A stretch of DNA of 64,000 bases, from contig CANMVS010000001.1 in the NCBI GenBank assembly GCA_947501445.1, positions 496,001 through 560,000 of the forward strand. Reading direction: 5' to 3'. Below, piece by piece: positions 9,342 to 18,467 of the stretch (its first letter is position 1; every line of letters begins with the position of its first letter). Made by a program: the position numbers and the translations under genes. The DNA comes from an uncultured Rhizobiaceae group bacterium. GTDB lineage: Bacteria; Pseudomonadota; Alphaproteobacteria; Rhizobiales; Rhizobiaceae. The notes beneath the pieces are model-generated. The model was not told where the DNA came from and searched no databases. It saw nothing but the letters and a program-made list of their open reading frames with translations.

Positions 9342-10289
9342 ATGAAACTGGGACGGAAAATACTGAGCGCACTTGCGGCGACGACACTTTTTGTGGCGGG
9401 CGCAGCGGTAGCACAAGACTGGCAGCCGGATGGTGACATCAAGCTTCAGATTGGCTTTGGTGCAGGTGGTTCGACCGATGTTATGGGACGCGTTCTGGCG
9501 CAAACCATTGAAGAGCAGACCGGTTGGAACGTTATTGCCGAAAACAAGACCGGCGGTGGCGGTATGGCCATGTTCACGGTTATCTCAAAAATGCCAGCCA
9601 ACAATAATATCATCGGTCTGGGCGTCAATATGCCTGTGATGATCAACCTTGTTAAGCGCCCCGATGAGGTGCCTTTCAATCTCGACAGTTTTGACTATGT
9701 AGGCACCCTTTCACGCGCCCAGCTGGCGCTGATCGCACGCGCAGACGCACCCTTTGACAACCTGGCTGAGATGGTCGCCTATTCCAAAGCCAATGACGGC
9801 GTTGCCGTAGGGTTTGGTGCGGCGCCTCAAAAACTGCTGATGGAAGTTGTCAACAAGCAGGATGATGCGGGTTTCCGGTTCGTATCGACCGAAGGCGAAG
9901 CAGAAACACAAAAGCTGCTACTGGGCGGTCAGATCCTTGCCGGGTATTCTGCTGGCACTCATGTGCCCTATCTCGAATCCGGTGATTTCAAAATGATCGC
10001 CGTTGGAAACAACGCCCGCCACGACTACGCGCCGGATACACAGACCTTTGTCGAGCAAGGCTACAATGCCTATGTCGATCCCTATTGGTTCCTTGCCATG
10101 ACCGCCGGAACTGACCCTGCAGCAGTCAAGGCAATTGCTGCGGCGGTTGATGCGGCTGTAAACTCCGATGCCGTGGCTGAAATTGTCGCAAATGCAGCGT
10201 CCAGCACACCGTTGAATCTCGGCAGCGATGGAACGAAAAAGATGTTGGTCGAAGGTCTCGACAATGTCAGGGTTCTGTTTGCCGATTAA
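9342..10289 (+). CDS. tctC: Tripartite tricarboxylate transporter substrate-binding protein (TctC/Bug family)
   Basis: A 315-aa periplasmic binding protein with a clear signal peptide (basic MKLGRK, then a hydrophobic stretch ending AAVAQD). The Bug-family signature GFGAGGSTDVMGRVLAQ follows. AAGGAGGAATTG ahead of the ATG is a strong ribosome binding site. It captures an organic acid or similar ligand for TctAB; the ligand cannot be told from sequence. Confidence 0.88.
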   Translation: MKLGRKILSALAATTLFVAGAAVAQDWQPDGDIKLQIGFGAGGSTDVMGRVLAQTIEEQTGWNVIAENKTGGGGMAMFTVISKMPANNNIIGLGVNMPVMINLVKRPDEVPFNLDSFDYVGTLSRAQLALIARADAPFDNLAEMVAYSKANDGVAVGFGAAPQKLLMEVVNKQDDAGFRFVSTEGEAETQKLLLGGQILAGYSAGTHVPYLESGDFKMIAVGNNARHDYAPDTQTFVEQGYNAYVDPYWFLAMTAGTDPAAVKAIAAAVDAAVNSDAVAEIVANAASSTPLNLGSDGTKKMLVEGLDNVRVLFAD

Positions 10290-10296
10290 ATATGAT

Positions 10297-10320
10297 GCGT
10301 CGCCACAAAACTGGCGGCGC
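10297..10320 (+). terminator. Hairpin between tctC and tctB
   Basis: GCGTCGCCA / TGGCGGCGC forms a stem around a CAAAAC loop, eight bases after the tctC stop. No T-run follows, so it is more likely an mRNA-stabilising or attenuating hairpin that raises tctC over tctBA levels. Confidence 0.45.
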
Positions 10321-10380
10321 AATCACCAACTTTGACAGACACTTGCTTTGAGAGAAGCACCTGCATTGGGAGAGGTCAGA

Positions 10381-10806
10381 ATGACGAAAACTGCCGACCG
10401 CGCGTCCGGTGCCCTGTTTGTGGTTCTTGGGCTTGCGTTGTATTTTTACGTTTTCCCGAACAATATCGAAACAGTTGACAGTGGTTGGGTCTACCCGAGC
10501 ACCATCCCAAATGCTGTTGCCATTGTACTGATTGTTTGCGGTGCAATATTAACCGTCAAAACAACACAGCAAGGCCTCCCCCCTGCCCGTGAATTTGGAA
10601 TGGCACTGGTGTTTCTGGCTCTGCTTTCACTTGGAATTTGGCTGGTCTCTGTTGTCGGCTTTCTTCTGGCAGCCCCCATCATCGCACCCGCCCTGATGCT
10701 GGCGATCGGTGAACGGCGCTTGCTCTGGTTGGCGCTGGGATGCTTTGCCACACCCGCACTGATTTGGTTCTTTGTCGTTCAACTGCTTGATCGCAGTCTG
10801 CCATAG
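10381..10806 (+). CDS. tctB: Tripartite tricarboxylate transporter small membrane subunit TctB
   Basis: A 141-aa protein with four hydrophobic segments (about residues 10-28, 39-60, 72-95 and 96-135), as in TctB. The start at 10381 (MTKTADRAS) is preceded by GGGAGAGGTCAG; a 33-bp upstream GTG/TTG-type extension is less likely. It lies 11 bp ahead of tctA and forms the membrane complex with it. Confidence 0.85.
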   Translation: MTKTADRASGALFVVLGLALYFYVFPNNIETVDSGWVYPSTIPNAVAIVLIVCGAILTVKTTQQGLPPAREFGMALVFLALLSLGIWLVSVVGFLLAAPIIAPALMLAIGERRLLWLALGCFATPALIWFFVVQLLDRSLP

Positions 10807-10817
10807 GGAACACAGGT

Positions 10818-12323
10818 ATGGTTGATGTTGCGACAATTCTTGCAGGCTTTGGTGACGCCTTTACCCTATGGAATTTGATGTTCGTCTTGTTTGGCGTGGT
10901 TGTGGGCCAATTTGTCGGCGCTGTGCCCGGCATCGGCCCGGTCATGGCCATGGCGATTGCCATACCCTTTACCTTTGGCCTCGACACACTTCCGGCAATT
11001 GCCTTCCTGGTTGGCGTTAACAAGGGTGGCCTGGTGGGCGGAGCAGTTCCCGCCGTATTGATGAATACGCCCGGCACACCGGATGCGGCCGCGACAGCCC
11101 TGGACGGTTACCCACTGGCACGCAAAGGCAAACCGTTGAAAGCGACCAAAATGGCGCTTTTTTCATCCATAACGGGCGACACATTCAGCGATATCGTCCT
11201 GATTACAGTCTCAGCGCCTCTTGCTATCCTTGCCCTGCGAATGGGGCCGGTCGAGGTTTTCGCGTTGATGATATTTGCTTTCGCTGTCCTTTCCGGACTC
11301 ATTGGAAACTCGCTCTTTAAGGGAATCATCGCCGCTGCACTGGGATTGTTGGCGGCTTCAATCGGTGCTGACCCTGAACACTACACCCCAAGGCTGATCT
11401 TCGGACACTACGAAGTCTACGATGGCCTTCCCCTGGCTTCCGTCGCGATTGGCATGCTCGCCATATCGGAAATTCTGCGCCGTCTGTCACAAATCAGAGG
11501 CCGGATGCGCCCGGCGATTGTTGTCGTTGAAACCGACGACCCGAACGATAAACGGGTCACCTGGGCAGAATATTGGGGCTGCCGCTACACGATGCTGCGC
11601 GGCGCATCGATTGGCACTGTTCTGGGTGCCCTTCCCGGGATCGGTTCGACAGCGGCGGCATTCATGTCCTATGCGGCAACAAAGGCCGGATCAAAAGAGC
11701 CAGAGACGTTTGGCAAGGGCAATCTGCACGGCATTGCCGCAGCCGAATCTGCCAATTCAGCAGTCGTCGGCGCAAACCTCATTCCGCTTTTGACACTGGG
11801 CATCCCGGGAAGTGTCGGCGCGGCACTGATCATCAGTGCCTTCATGATCCATGGCGTCCAGCCTGGACCTTTGCTGTTTCAGGATCAGGGGCGCCTGATT
11901 TACGGATTGTTCGGTGCCATGGTTCTGGCAAATTTCATGAACCTGTGGGTCGGCCAATTGGGCCTGCGTTTTTGGATCAAGGTTGTATCAGCCCCTGAAT
12001 CAATGATCTTTGCTTCCGCTCTCCTGCTGTGCATTGTCGGGGTCAGCATGGCGACCGGCGGCCTTTTTGGCGTTGCCGTGATGCTCATGTTTGCAGCTCT
12101 TGGATATCTGATGACGGCCTTTGGTTATTCCGTGGTGATCTTCATCATCGCGTTCTTCCTGGGGCCCCGGTTCGAAATTTCTCTTTCGCAAAGTCTGGCA
12201 ATCACCAATGGTGATCTGACAAAAATTGCAAATTACCCGATTGCACTTGTTCTGCTTGGGCTCGCAGTTGCGTCTTTCATCTGGTTTTTGTCTCGGTCCA
12301 AAGTTGATGAGGCTGACACATAG
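10818..12323 (+). CDS. tctA: Tripartite tricarboxylate transporter large permease TctA
   Basis: A 501-aa integral membrane protein of the usual TctA length. The two family signatures GAVPGIGPVMAMAIAIPFTF near residue 37 and GALPGIGSTAAAFMSYA near residue 270 are present, each followed by several transmembrane helices. It moves substrate delivered by TctC using an ion gradient. It is the last gene of tctCBA. Confidence 0.92.
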   Translation: MVDVATILAGFGDAFTLWNLMFVLFGVVVGQFVGAVPGIGPVMAMAIAIPFTFGLDTLPAIAFLVGVNKGGLVGGAVPAVLMNTPGTPDAAATALDGYPLARKGKPLKATKMALFSSITGDTFSDIVLITVSAPLAILALRMGPVEVFALMIFAFAVLSGLIGNSLFKGIIAAALGLLAASIGADPEHYTPRLIFGHYEVYDGLPLASVAIGMLAISEILRRLSQIRGRMRPAIVVVETDDPNDKRVTWAEYWGCRYTMLRGASIGTVLGALPGIGSTAAAFMSYAATKAGSKEPETFGKGNLHGIAAAESANSAVVGANLIPLLTLGIPGSVGAALIISAFMIHGVQPGPLLFQDQGRLIYGLFGAMVLANFMNLWVGQLGLRFWIKVVSAPESMIFASALLLCIVGVSMATGGLFGVAVMLMFAALGYLMTAFGYSVVIFIIAFFLGPRFEISLSQSLAITNGDLTKIANYPIALVLLGLAVASFIWFLSRSKVDEADT

Positions 12324-12464
12324 TCGTAATTCGACCGTCCAGAATCAAAAAAGACAAGCAAATTGGCCTATCTCATGCACAGTTACGGCATGAAAACGGT
12401 TGGGGCCAATGATGCCCGAAAGCCACTATTCATTGAACCGGAATTTTACCAGCCACCGCGATCC

Positions 12465-12488
12465 CTCCTGACACATAGCTGTCAGGAG
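12465..12488. promoter_or_regulatory. Perfect 9-bp dyad upstream of the AlkC-like gene
   Basis: CTCCTGACA (12465-12473) and TGTCAGGAG (12480-12488) are exact inverted repeats around the 6-bp spacer CATAGC. It lies 142 bp after tctA and 46 bp before the next start. No T-run follows on either strand, so an operator is more likely than a terminator. No cognate regulator can be named. Confidence 0.45.
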
Positions 12489-12534
12489 CAATGTGGTTAT
12501 ATGAGCGAACCAACCAATCACAGGAACCACAGAA

Positions 12535-13665
12535 TTGCCCGAACCATTCAAAAACTTTTTCAATCCGGAACTCGTAGGCCATATGGCAGATCAATTCACA
12601 CGCCAGCGCGGGTCCTTCGATAAGCAATTGTTCCTGACAATGTCACTCGACAACTTTGATCAACTGGAACTCAAGGAGCGATCAAATCAGATCGCAGCGG
12701 CGCTCAAGGCCAGTTTGCCTGGCGATTTTCGACAGGCCTGCGCCATTTTGACAGGCAGCCTGCGCCCCACCGAAGAGAAAGAGCAGGTAGCGGCTGAATT
12801 ACACCCTGCAGGTGTTGGTGGTTGGGCTGTGATGCCCATGTGTGATTATGTCGCCGATGCCGGCATTGATGACTTTGATTTTGCCATGGATGTCCTGAAA
12901 GAAATGACCAAGCGGTCCAGCGCCGAGTTTGCCGTGCGACCATTGTTAACCGCTGATATGGATCGGGCGATGAAACATGTCGAACGCTGGTCAACAGACA
13001 AGAGCCTGCATGTTCGGCGTTTGGCATCTGAAGGAATCCGCCCTCGCCTGCCTTGGGGAATGCGATTGTCGATGTTTGTCGAGGACCCGGCACCAATCCT
13101 GCCCATCCTGGAAACGCTGAAAGATGATCCTGAGGAATATGTCAGGCGCTCCGTTGCAAATAATCTGAATGACATAGCCAAGGATCATCCTGACATTGTT
13201 GCGGCGATCGCCAGGCAGTGGCTGTCCGGTAGTCCTGACAAAAACCGGGTCAGGCTGGTGCGGCACGCCTGTCGCAGCCTGATTAAATCCGGACATCAAC
13301 CAACACTGGATGCGCTCGGGTATAAGCCCGCACAGGCGGCCCTTTACGCCTTTGAACTCAATCGCGACACGGTGGGCTTTGGTGAGAGTATCGAATTTTC
13401 GGCCCAATTGAAATCGACAGCAGACCATGATCAGGACCTGATTATCGACTATATCATTCACCATCAAAAGGCCAATGGGACAACGACACCAAAGGTGTTC
13501 AAATGGAAAAATGCCCGCCTGTCAAAGGGTGCCGGACTGGGGCTGAAAAAAACCCATGCATTCAAGGCAATCACCACGCGCAAATATCACCCCGGCAGAC
13601 ATATTATCGAGATTCAGGCCAATGGAAAAAGCCTCGGTCGCAAGGAGTTCATTCTGACAATGTGA
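12535..13665 (+). CDS. DNA alkylation repair glycosylase, AlkC-like with C-terminal Ig-like domain
   Basis: A 376-aa HEAT-like repeat protein of the DNA alkylation repair (AlkC/AlkD) superfamily. Repeats rich in paired helices span residues about 30-280, including RRLASEGIRPRLPWGMRL and YVRRSVANNLNDIAKDHP. A beta-rich tail (about 285-376, from GFGESIEFSAQL to GRKEFILTM) looks like the Ig-like domain found in one AlkC subfamily. AlkC enzymes excise 3-methylated bases without flipping them. The start is TTG at 12535 with AGGA upstream. It is monocistronic, and a dyad lies in its leader. Confidence 0.75.
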   Translation: MPEPFKNFFNPELVGHMADQFTRQRGSFDKQLFLTMSLDNFDQLELKERSNQIAAALKASLPGDFRQACAILTGSLRPTEEKEQVAAELHPAGVGGWAVMPMCDYVADAGIDDFDFAMDVLKEMTKRSSAEFAVRPLLTADMDRAMKHVERWSTDKSLHVRRLASEGIRPRLPWGMRLSMFVEDPAPILPILETLKDDPEEYVRRSVANNLNDIAKDHPDIVAAIARQWLSGSPDKNRVRLVRHACRSLIKSGHQPTLDALGYKPAQAALYAFELNRDTVGFGESIEFSAQLKSTADHDQDLIIDYIIHHQKANGTTTPKVFKWKNARLSKGAGLGLKKTHAFKAITTRKYHPGRHIIEIQANGKSLGRKEFILTM

Positions 13666-13686
13666 TCGACCAGCACCGCGATCACA
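13661..13686. terminator. Hairpin overlapping the AlkC-like stop codon
   Basis: TGTGATCG (13661-13668, containing the TGA stop) pairs with CGATCACA (13679-13686). It lies between convergent genes and has no strong T-run, so terminator function is uncertain. Confidence 0.35.
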
Positions 13687-13706
13687 ACGTTTAAGCAAAG
13701 TGCCCG

Positions 13707-14501
13707 TCAGCCGTTGAAATGTTCCGCCACTGTCCTGCGATACCGACGGCTGACCGGCACGATGTCACCATTCGTCAATCGCAGTTTCATGTTTCTGTTT
13801 TCGACAAAATATTTTTCGACCGCATCGAATGTTACCCAATGGGAGCGATGTATCTTGATTCCCAATGAAGGCGGCAAAGTGCCAACAAGATCAGAGAATC
13901 GACCAAGTACCATGCGCTGTTCATCCGTAGAGTTGATAATCACATAGTGTTCCTGAGCCTCGACACGGACGAGCTGGCCGCTGAGTGGCGGATCCAGCAT
14001 TGGCAGAATTGAACTCTGCTTCGTGCGGGTCTGGCCTTCAATTTCTGAATAGGACTGCATTGGTTCGTCCAGAAGCGGCAGGATACGTGGCAGTGACAGC
14101 AAGATACATAAGAACAGATGGTCATCTGCTACATAGATCAGTTCCATCAAGAATTCTGTCACATGGAATCCCGTGGACTGATCGGTCGAATCAAGCCCAA
14201 GCTCCGGAAAACCAAGAACAATATCGAGCGCGGTTATGGCCAATACGAAAGGTATCAGGCTTAATATGAATGACACCGAAAACAACCGAAACACCCTGTT
14301 TTTCAGGACACCATTTGTCTCGAGAAGGTTTCGAAATGCGATAAACAACCCGCACTCAATGAATATGCGCACGAGCCAATAAAGATAGAGATAAATGCGC
14401 GCGCTGCCAAAACTGTCAGAATTCGTCGCCGAGATCAATCCGGCAACCAACAGCGAAACGATAAATACATATATAACTTCCGCGCGTTTCATGCAGTCCA
14501 T
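13707..14501 (-). CDS. Membrane-anchored LytTR-family transcriptional regulator
   Basis: A 264-aa protein. The N-terminal half has about four hydrophobic helices (residues 8-25, 35-60, 72-95, 118-145). The C-terminal 100 residues form a LytTR DNA-binding domain: VRVEAQEHYVIIN, GRFSDLVGTLP, IHRSHWVTFDAV and DIVPVSRRYR are in the expected order. There is no receiver domain, so signalling may come through the membrane segment. It is divergent from the secreted protein at 14715, a likely target. Its own start at 14501 is provisional. Confidence 0.78.
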   Translation of the reverse strand: MDCMKRAEVIYVFIVSLLVAGLISATNSDSFGSARIYLYLYWLVRIFIECGLFIAFRNLLETNGVLKNRVFRLFSVSFILSLIPFVLAITALDIVLGFPELGLDSTDQSTGFHVTEFLMELIYVADDHLFLCILLSLPRILPLLDEPMQSYSEIEGQTRTKQSSILPMLDPPLSGQLVRVEAQEHYVIINSTDEQRMVLGRFSDLVGTLPPSLGIKIHRSHWVTFDAVEKYFVENRNMKLRLTNGDIVPVSRRYRRTVAEHFNG

Positions 14502-14714
14502 TTCATTTGCCCATTCGTGCTACTTGAATGGTACAGGTGAGTAAATTTCTGAAAACACTTAAGAATTCTGAATGAAGAATGTCAACTATGCATTGGCTGT
14601 GTCATTCATGAAATCACTCTCAGCGAGTATTGAATGCCCGTTCCAGATCGACATAATGCAGGTGGACCGGTGATCAATTTAGATCCGGATCAGGTCCCGA
14701 TGAAGGAGAATTTC

Positions 14715-15350
14715 ATGTTGAAGCATACTCTGCTCGCCTTTGCTCTTGTTATCGCGCCAACGGGATTTGCGGCTGCAGAGAATGCAAATATGGGATTTTT
14801 CATCACCAGCATCAGCCCCGGAAACGGGGCTGATCTGGGCGGGCTTGCCGGAGCAGACACCTATTGCGAACAGCTTGCGGCAGCTGCAGGTTCATCGGGA
14901 CGCACGTGGCGCGCCTATCTCAGTACTGAGGAAGATGGAAAACGCGGTGTTTCCGCGCGTGATCGTATCGGGTCAGGCCCGTGGTACAATGCACGCGGTG
15001 AACTGATCGCGGTCGACATTGATCAATTGCATCTCAATCCAAATATCATCAAACGCACTGCGCTGGATGAAAACGGTAACCCGGTCAAAGGCCGTGGCGA
15101 CAAACCCAACGAGCATGATATCCTGACCGGCAGCATGGCTGATGGAACTGCCTATTTTCCTGATGACAAGGATCATACCTGTAGCAGCTGGACGAGCAGT
15201 GGCGAGGGCAGCGCTCAGGTCGGTCACCATGATCGACATGGCGGCGGCAATACATCATGGAATTCAGCGCACGCTTCGCGTGGCTGTAGTGCAGATGCGC
15301 TGAAAAGCACCGGTGGCGCAGGCCTCTTCATGTGCTTTGCGGCAGACTGA
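14715..15350 (+). CDS. Secreted protein of unknown function, possible lectin-like fold
   Basis: A 211-aa exported protein. MLKHTLLAFALVIAPTGFAAAEN is a clear signal peptide split at the AxA-like site, and AAGGAGAA lies six bases ahead of this ATG. The mature part has four cysteines (near YCEQ, TCSSW, RGCSAD, MCFAAD), a GGLAGADTYCEQLAAAAG segment and TWRAYLST, resembling short lectin- or collagen-domain-like exported proteins. I recognise the type but cannot assign a function. It is divergent from a LytTR regulator, so it is probably its target. Confidence 0.65.
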   Translation: MLKHTLLAFALVIAPTGFAAAENANMGFFITSISPGNGADLGGLAGADTYCEQLAAAAGSSGRTWRAYLSTEEDGKRGVSARDRIGSGPWYNARGELIAVDIDQLHLNPNIIKRTALDENGNPVKGRGDKPNEHDILTGSMADGTAYFPDDKDHTCSSWTSSGEGSAQVGHHDRHGGGNTSWNSAHASRGCSADALKSTGGAGLFMCFAAD

Positions 15351-15360
15351 AAACACCCAT

Positions 15361-16632
15361 TCAAAATCCGTAGGGTATCCATAGGGCCAGCCCCTTCCAG
15401 AACCAGAGCAAGGCTGCTGTGGCCAGCATCATCAGCGCAAATGGCCATGCTCCACGCACCACTTCGGACAATTTCGCTTCCCCCACACCCTGGATGATGA
15501 ACAGGTTCATGCCTACCGGCGGTGTAATCAGCGCGGTCTCGATCAACACAACAAAGAAAATGCCAAACCAGACGGGATCAATGCCCATGACCGCGAGTGA
15601 TGGAAACAGCACCGGCACCATGATGAGGAGCATCGAAAGCGATTCGAGAAAACACCCGACGATCAGTAACACCGCACCGACTGCCAGAATAAACAACCCT
15701 GCCTGTGTTATGTTTTGGGTCAGCAACAAAGAGATGTTTTGCGGAATGAGATAAAGCGTGATCGCATAGGAAAAAACCTTGGCACCGGCGACGATGAGAA
15801 AAATCATCGTCGTGGTCTTCATCGAGGCATAAACAGCTTCACGCAACAAAGACAAATTCATACGTCCCATCGCCGTTGTCATGATCAATGCGAGCACGAA
15901 ACCAATGGCCGCGCTCTCCGAGGGCGTGGCGATTCCAAGATAGATTGAACCAATGATTGTCGCAGCAAGCGCAACTGTCGGCAGTGCCAGGAGAGACGCT
16001 GAAATGCACTGCGACCAGCTGGCAGGGGCCACAGCTTCAAACCCCTCGCCAAATCGTGAGTGTGCGATGCTGTAGACGATAAAGACCGCTGACAAAAACA
16101 GCCCCGGCCCGATACCTGCCAAAAACAAAGTGGGAATTGAAACTTCCGTAATAACACCGAAAATAATAAGCGGAATGGACGGCGGAATAAGAATTCCCAG
16201 CGTACCGCCCGCAGCCAGCAGCCCAAAGACAAATGGGCGCTGATAGCCACGGCTCGTCATCTCGGGTATGGCAACTGTGCCAATGGTCGCGGCAGTGGCC
16301 ACCGATGATCCGGAGATTGCGGAAAACAACCCGCAGGACAAGATAGTGGCGATGCCCAGACCACCGGGCCAATGGCCAACCCAGCTTTGAACGGCGGCGA
16401 ACAAATCACGCCCGACATTGCCCTTGAGCAATACATTGGACATGAGCAGAAACATCGGCACGGCCAGCAGCTCAAAACTATCCATTGTACCAAACAGGCG
16501 CTGCGGCACAGCGTTAAGCGGTAGCGGATAAAACCACAGCAAAAACACGCCCATTCCACCCATGGCAAAAGCCACCGGCACGCGCACAACCAACAGGGCA
16601 AGCAAGCCGAGAATAATCAGGAGAGATGTCAT
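15361..16632 (-). CDS. dctM: TRAP transporter large permease (DctM type)
   Basis: A 423-aa protein with about 12 transmembrane helices. The TRAP large-subunit features LLAAGGTLGILIPPSIPLIIFG near residue 130 and ITPPVGMNLFIIQGV near residue 380 are present. With the small subunit at 16629 (4-bp overlap) it forms the ion-coupled membrane unit that accepts ligand from a periplasmic DctP. No dctP adjoins it; the best partner is the one at 19946. It converges with the secreted-protein gene 10 bp away. Confidence 0.9.
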   Translation of the reverse strand: MTSLLIILGLLALLVVRVPVAFAMGGMGVFLLWFYPLPLNAVPQRLFGTMDSFELLAVPMFLLMSNVLLKGNVGRDLFAAVQSWVGHWPGGLGIATILSCGLFSAISGSSVATAATIGTVAIPEMTSRGYQRPFVFGLLAAGGTLGILIPPSIPLIIFGVITEVSIPTLFLAGIGPGLFLSAVFIVYSIAHSRFGEGFEAVAPASWSQCISASLLALPTVALAATIIGSIYLGIATPSESAAIGFVLALIMTTAMGRMNLSLLREAVYASMKTTTMIFLIVAGAKVFSYAITLYLIPQNISLLLTQNITQAGLFILAVGAVLLIVGCFLESLSMLLIMVPVLFPSLAVMGIDPVWFGIFFVVLIETALITPPVGMNLFIIQGVGEAKLSEVVRGAWPFALMMLATAALLWFWKGLALWIPYGF

Positions 16633-17192
16633 GCGACTTTATCCAACGAAGCAGATTGGTGGCTTTGCGGAAACCAGAGCCTGATCAATTCCGCAATAAC
16701 CTGAAAAGCAAGCAGGCCAAACCCGATCCAGACCGACGCATCGGTGAACCATCGCGGAAGGGCCAGATAGGTATCGGTTGTATGCCCGCGCATCATGGCC
16801 CTGAACCATAGCTGATAACCATAATAGACCGTGACCCAGCAAAACAGACCGATAACCAGCAACGAAAAGGTTTCAGCCAGCTTTCTTGACAGGGATCCGG
16901 GCGTGCGAAAGGCCACATCAATAACCACCATCTCACGGTGTTTGAGTGTGAAGGCAGCGGCCAGATAAGCAGCCCAAACCTGGCCAATGCGGGCAATTTC
17001 ATCCACCCAGATTGTGGGTGCCGTGAAGACGTAGCGCATGACAACTTCATAGGCCACACAAAAACCCAGCACCACGAATATCCACGCAGCCAGCCGACCC
17101 GCACCTTCTGAAACCTGATCAATGGAACGGATGAGCATACCCAGCGCTTTGTTCAACTTAGACAAATCAATGGTTCCCTTTGACCTTTTCAT
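16629..17192 (-). CDS. dctQ: TRAP transporter small permease (DctQ type)
   Basis: A 187-aa protein with four transmembrane helices and the DctQ hallmarks WVDEIARIGQVWAAYLAAAF near the middle and EMVVIDVAF. I prefer the ATG at 17192 (MKRSKGTID) with a GGAG-containing leader; the frame stays open to 17342 but the added residues look non-coding. Its stop overlaps the dctM start, implying coupled translation. The divergent gene at 17360 shares the 167-bp upstream region. Confidence 0.85.
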   Translation of the reverse strand: MKRSKGTIDLSKLNKALGMLIRSIDQVSEGAGRLAAWIFVVLGFCVAYEVVMRYVFTAPTIWVDEIARIGQVWAAYLAAAFTLKHREMVVIDVAFRTPGSLSRKLAETFSLLVIGLFCWVTVYYGYQLWFRAMMRGHTTDTYLALPRWFTDASVWIGFGLLAFQVIAELIRLWFPQSHQSASLDKVA

Positions 17193-17359
17193 ACCTATGG
17201 ATGGCTCCGTCCAGGCGCACCTGTTGCCGTGCAGATCAATGACAGTCTTCACAATATCGGCTAAACTTGCACCGGGAGAGGCTGTCATTGTGGCACGCAC
17301 CCAGCCGAATCGTACCTGTAAAAACAGGATAACAGACAACACGGTAGCGGGGACACTTC

Positions 17360-18445
17360 ATGAAAATCGGTGTACTTGGGGCAGGAAATGCCGGGCAGGC
17401 TTTTGCTGGTGGTCTCACCCTTAAGGGGCACGAAATTCATTTGGCGGCATTGCCAGGTCACGATACTCAAATCAGAATACTTCAGACCTTTGGCGGGGTT
17501 GCTGTAGAAGGTGTCACCGCGCACGGCATCCCTGGCGGCTTCGCGAAAATCGCCCGGGTCGATACCGATGTCGGCGCGGCAGCAAAAGAGTGTGAACTAT
17601 TGTTGCTGGTCGTTCCTGCCTTTGCGCAGGACGCATATTTTGAAATTATCGCCAACCAGGCACCTGACGGACAAATGGTGGTAATCCAGCCGGGAAAATT
17701 CGGTGCATTGCGCCTTGCCCAGTGTCTGCGAGATGCCGGTCGTGCCGGTGATGCGTTGCTGATAGCAGAAACAAGCACATTCCTGCTTGCCGCCAAAATC
17801 TCCGCGCTGGACCATGTGTGGCTGCGCGGCGTCAAAAAAACGCTGCCCCTTGCCGCGCTGCCGTCGACCAATGCATCACACATGATTGAGCGGCTCAAGA
17901 GCGTGCATGAACAATATGTCGCAGCGCCCAATGTTCTGGCCACATCCATGGATGACGCAGCCTATTCTTTGCACCCGGTATCCACATTGCTCAATCTTGC
18001 CCGTTTGGAAACCATGGGGCCCTACCGAACACACTGCTATGATATAACGCCGCAAACCGCACGTATGGTTGAAGCTGTTGATAATGATCGCTGCAATGTT
18101 GCCCGCGCGTTTGGCGTCGATGCATCACCAATCGCCGCGCAATTGGAAGCAATGTATGGGCTCAGCGATGGGAACCTCTACGAGAGATTGTCCCAATCAA
18201 CCGTGCATCGCAACCAGAAGACACCGTCCGGTGCGCAGCACCGCTATGTGTCTGAGGAAGTTCCATACGGGTTGGTTCCACTGGCCGAATTCGGCAAATT
18301 GGCAGGTGTCGCCACCCCGGCAATTGACTCGATAATTACCCTTGCTTCAGTTGTCAACGATACGGATTATCGTACAAAAGGCCGCCACGTGGGTTCCCTT
18401 GGATTGCATGCTGCATCACCGGATAAAATCGGCAAATTGCTGTAG
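17360..18445 (+). CDS. NAD/NADP octopine/nopaline dehydrogenase family oxidoreductase
   Basis: A 361-aa enzyme. The N-terminal Rossmann site is GVLGAGNAGQAFAGGL at residues 4-19, and the C-terminal opine-dehydrogenase domain includes the conserved SLHPVSTLLNLARLE near residue 205. The family makes or oxidises secondary-amine dicarboxylates (opines) by reductive coupling of an amino acid with a keto acid. It lies between TRAP permease genes and an amidohydrolase, all on the opposite strand, which suggests catabolism of an imported N-substituted amino acid. The exact substrate is unknown. Confidence 0.75.
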   Translation: MKIGVLGAGNAGQAFAGGLTLKGHEIHLAALPGHDTQIRILQTFGGVAVEGVTAHGIPGGFAKIARVDTDVGAAAKECELLLLVVPAFAQDAYFEIIANQAPDGQMVVIQPGKFGALRLAQCLRDAGRAGDALLIAETSTFLLAAKISALDHVWLRGVKKTLPLAALPSTNASHMIERLKSVHEQYVAAPNVLATSMDDAAYSLHPVSTLLNLARLETMGPYRTHCYDITPQTARMVEAVDNDRCNVARAFGVDASPIAAQLEAMYGLSDGNLYERLSQSTVHRNQKTPSGAQHRYVSEEVPYGLVPLAEFGKLAGVATPAIDSIITLASVVNDTDYRTKGRHVGSLGLHAASPDKIGKLL

Positions 18446-18467
18446 ACCGGACAACGCTCCCATGCGT

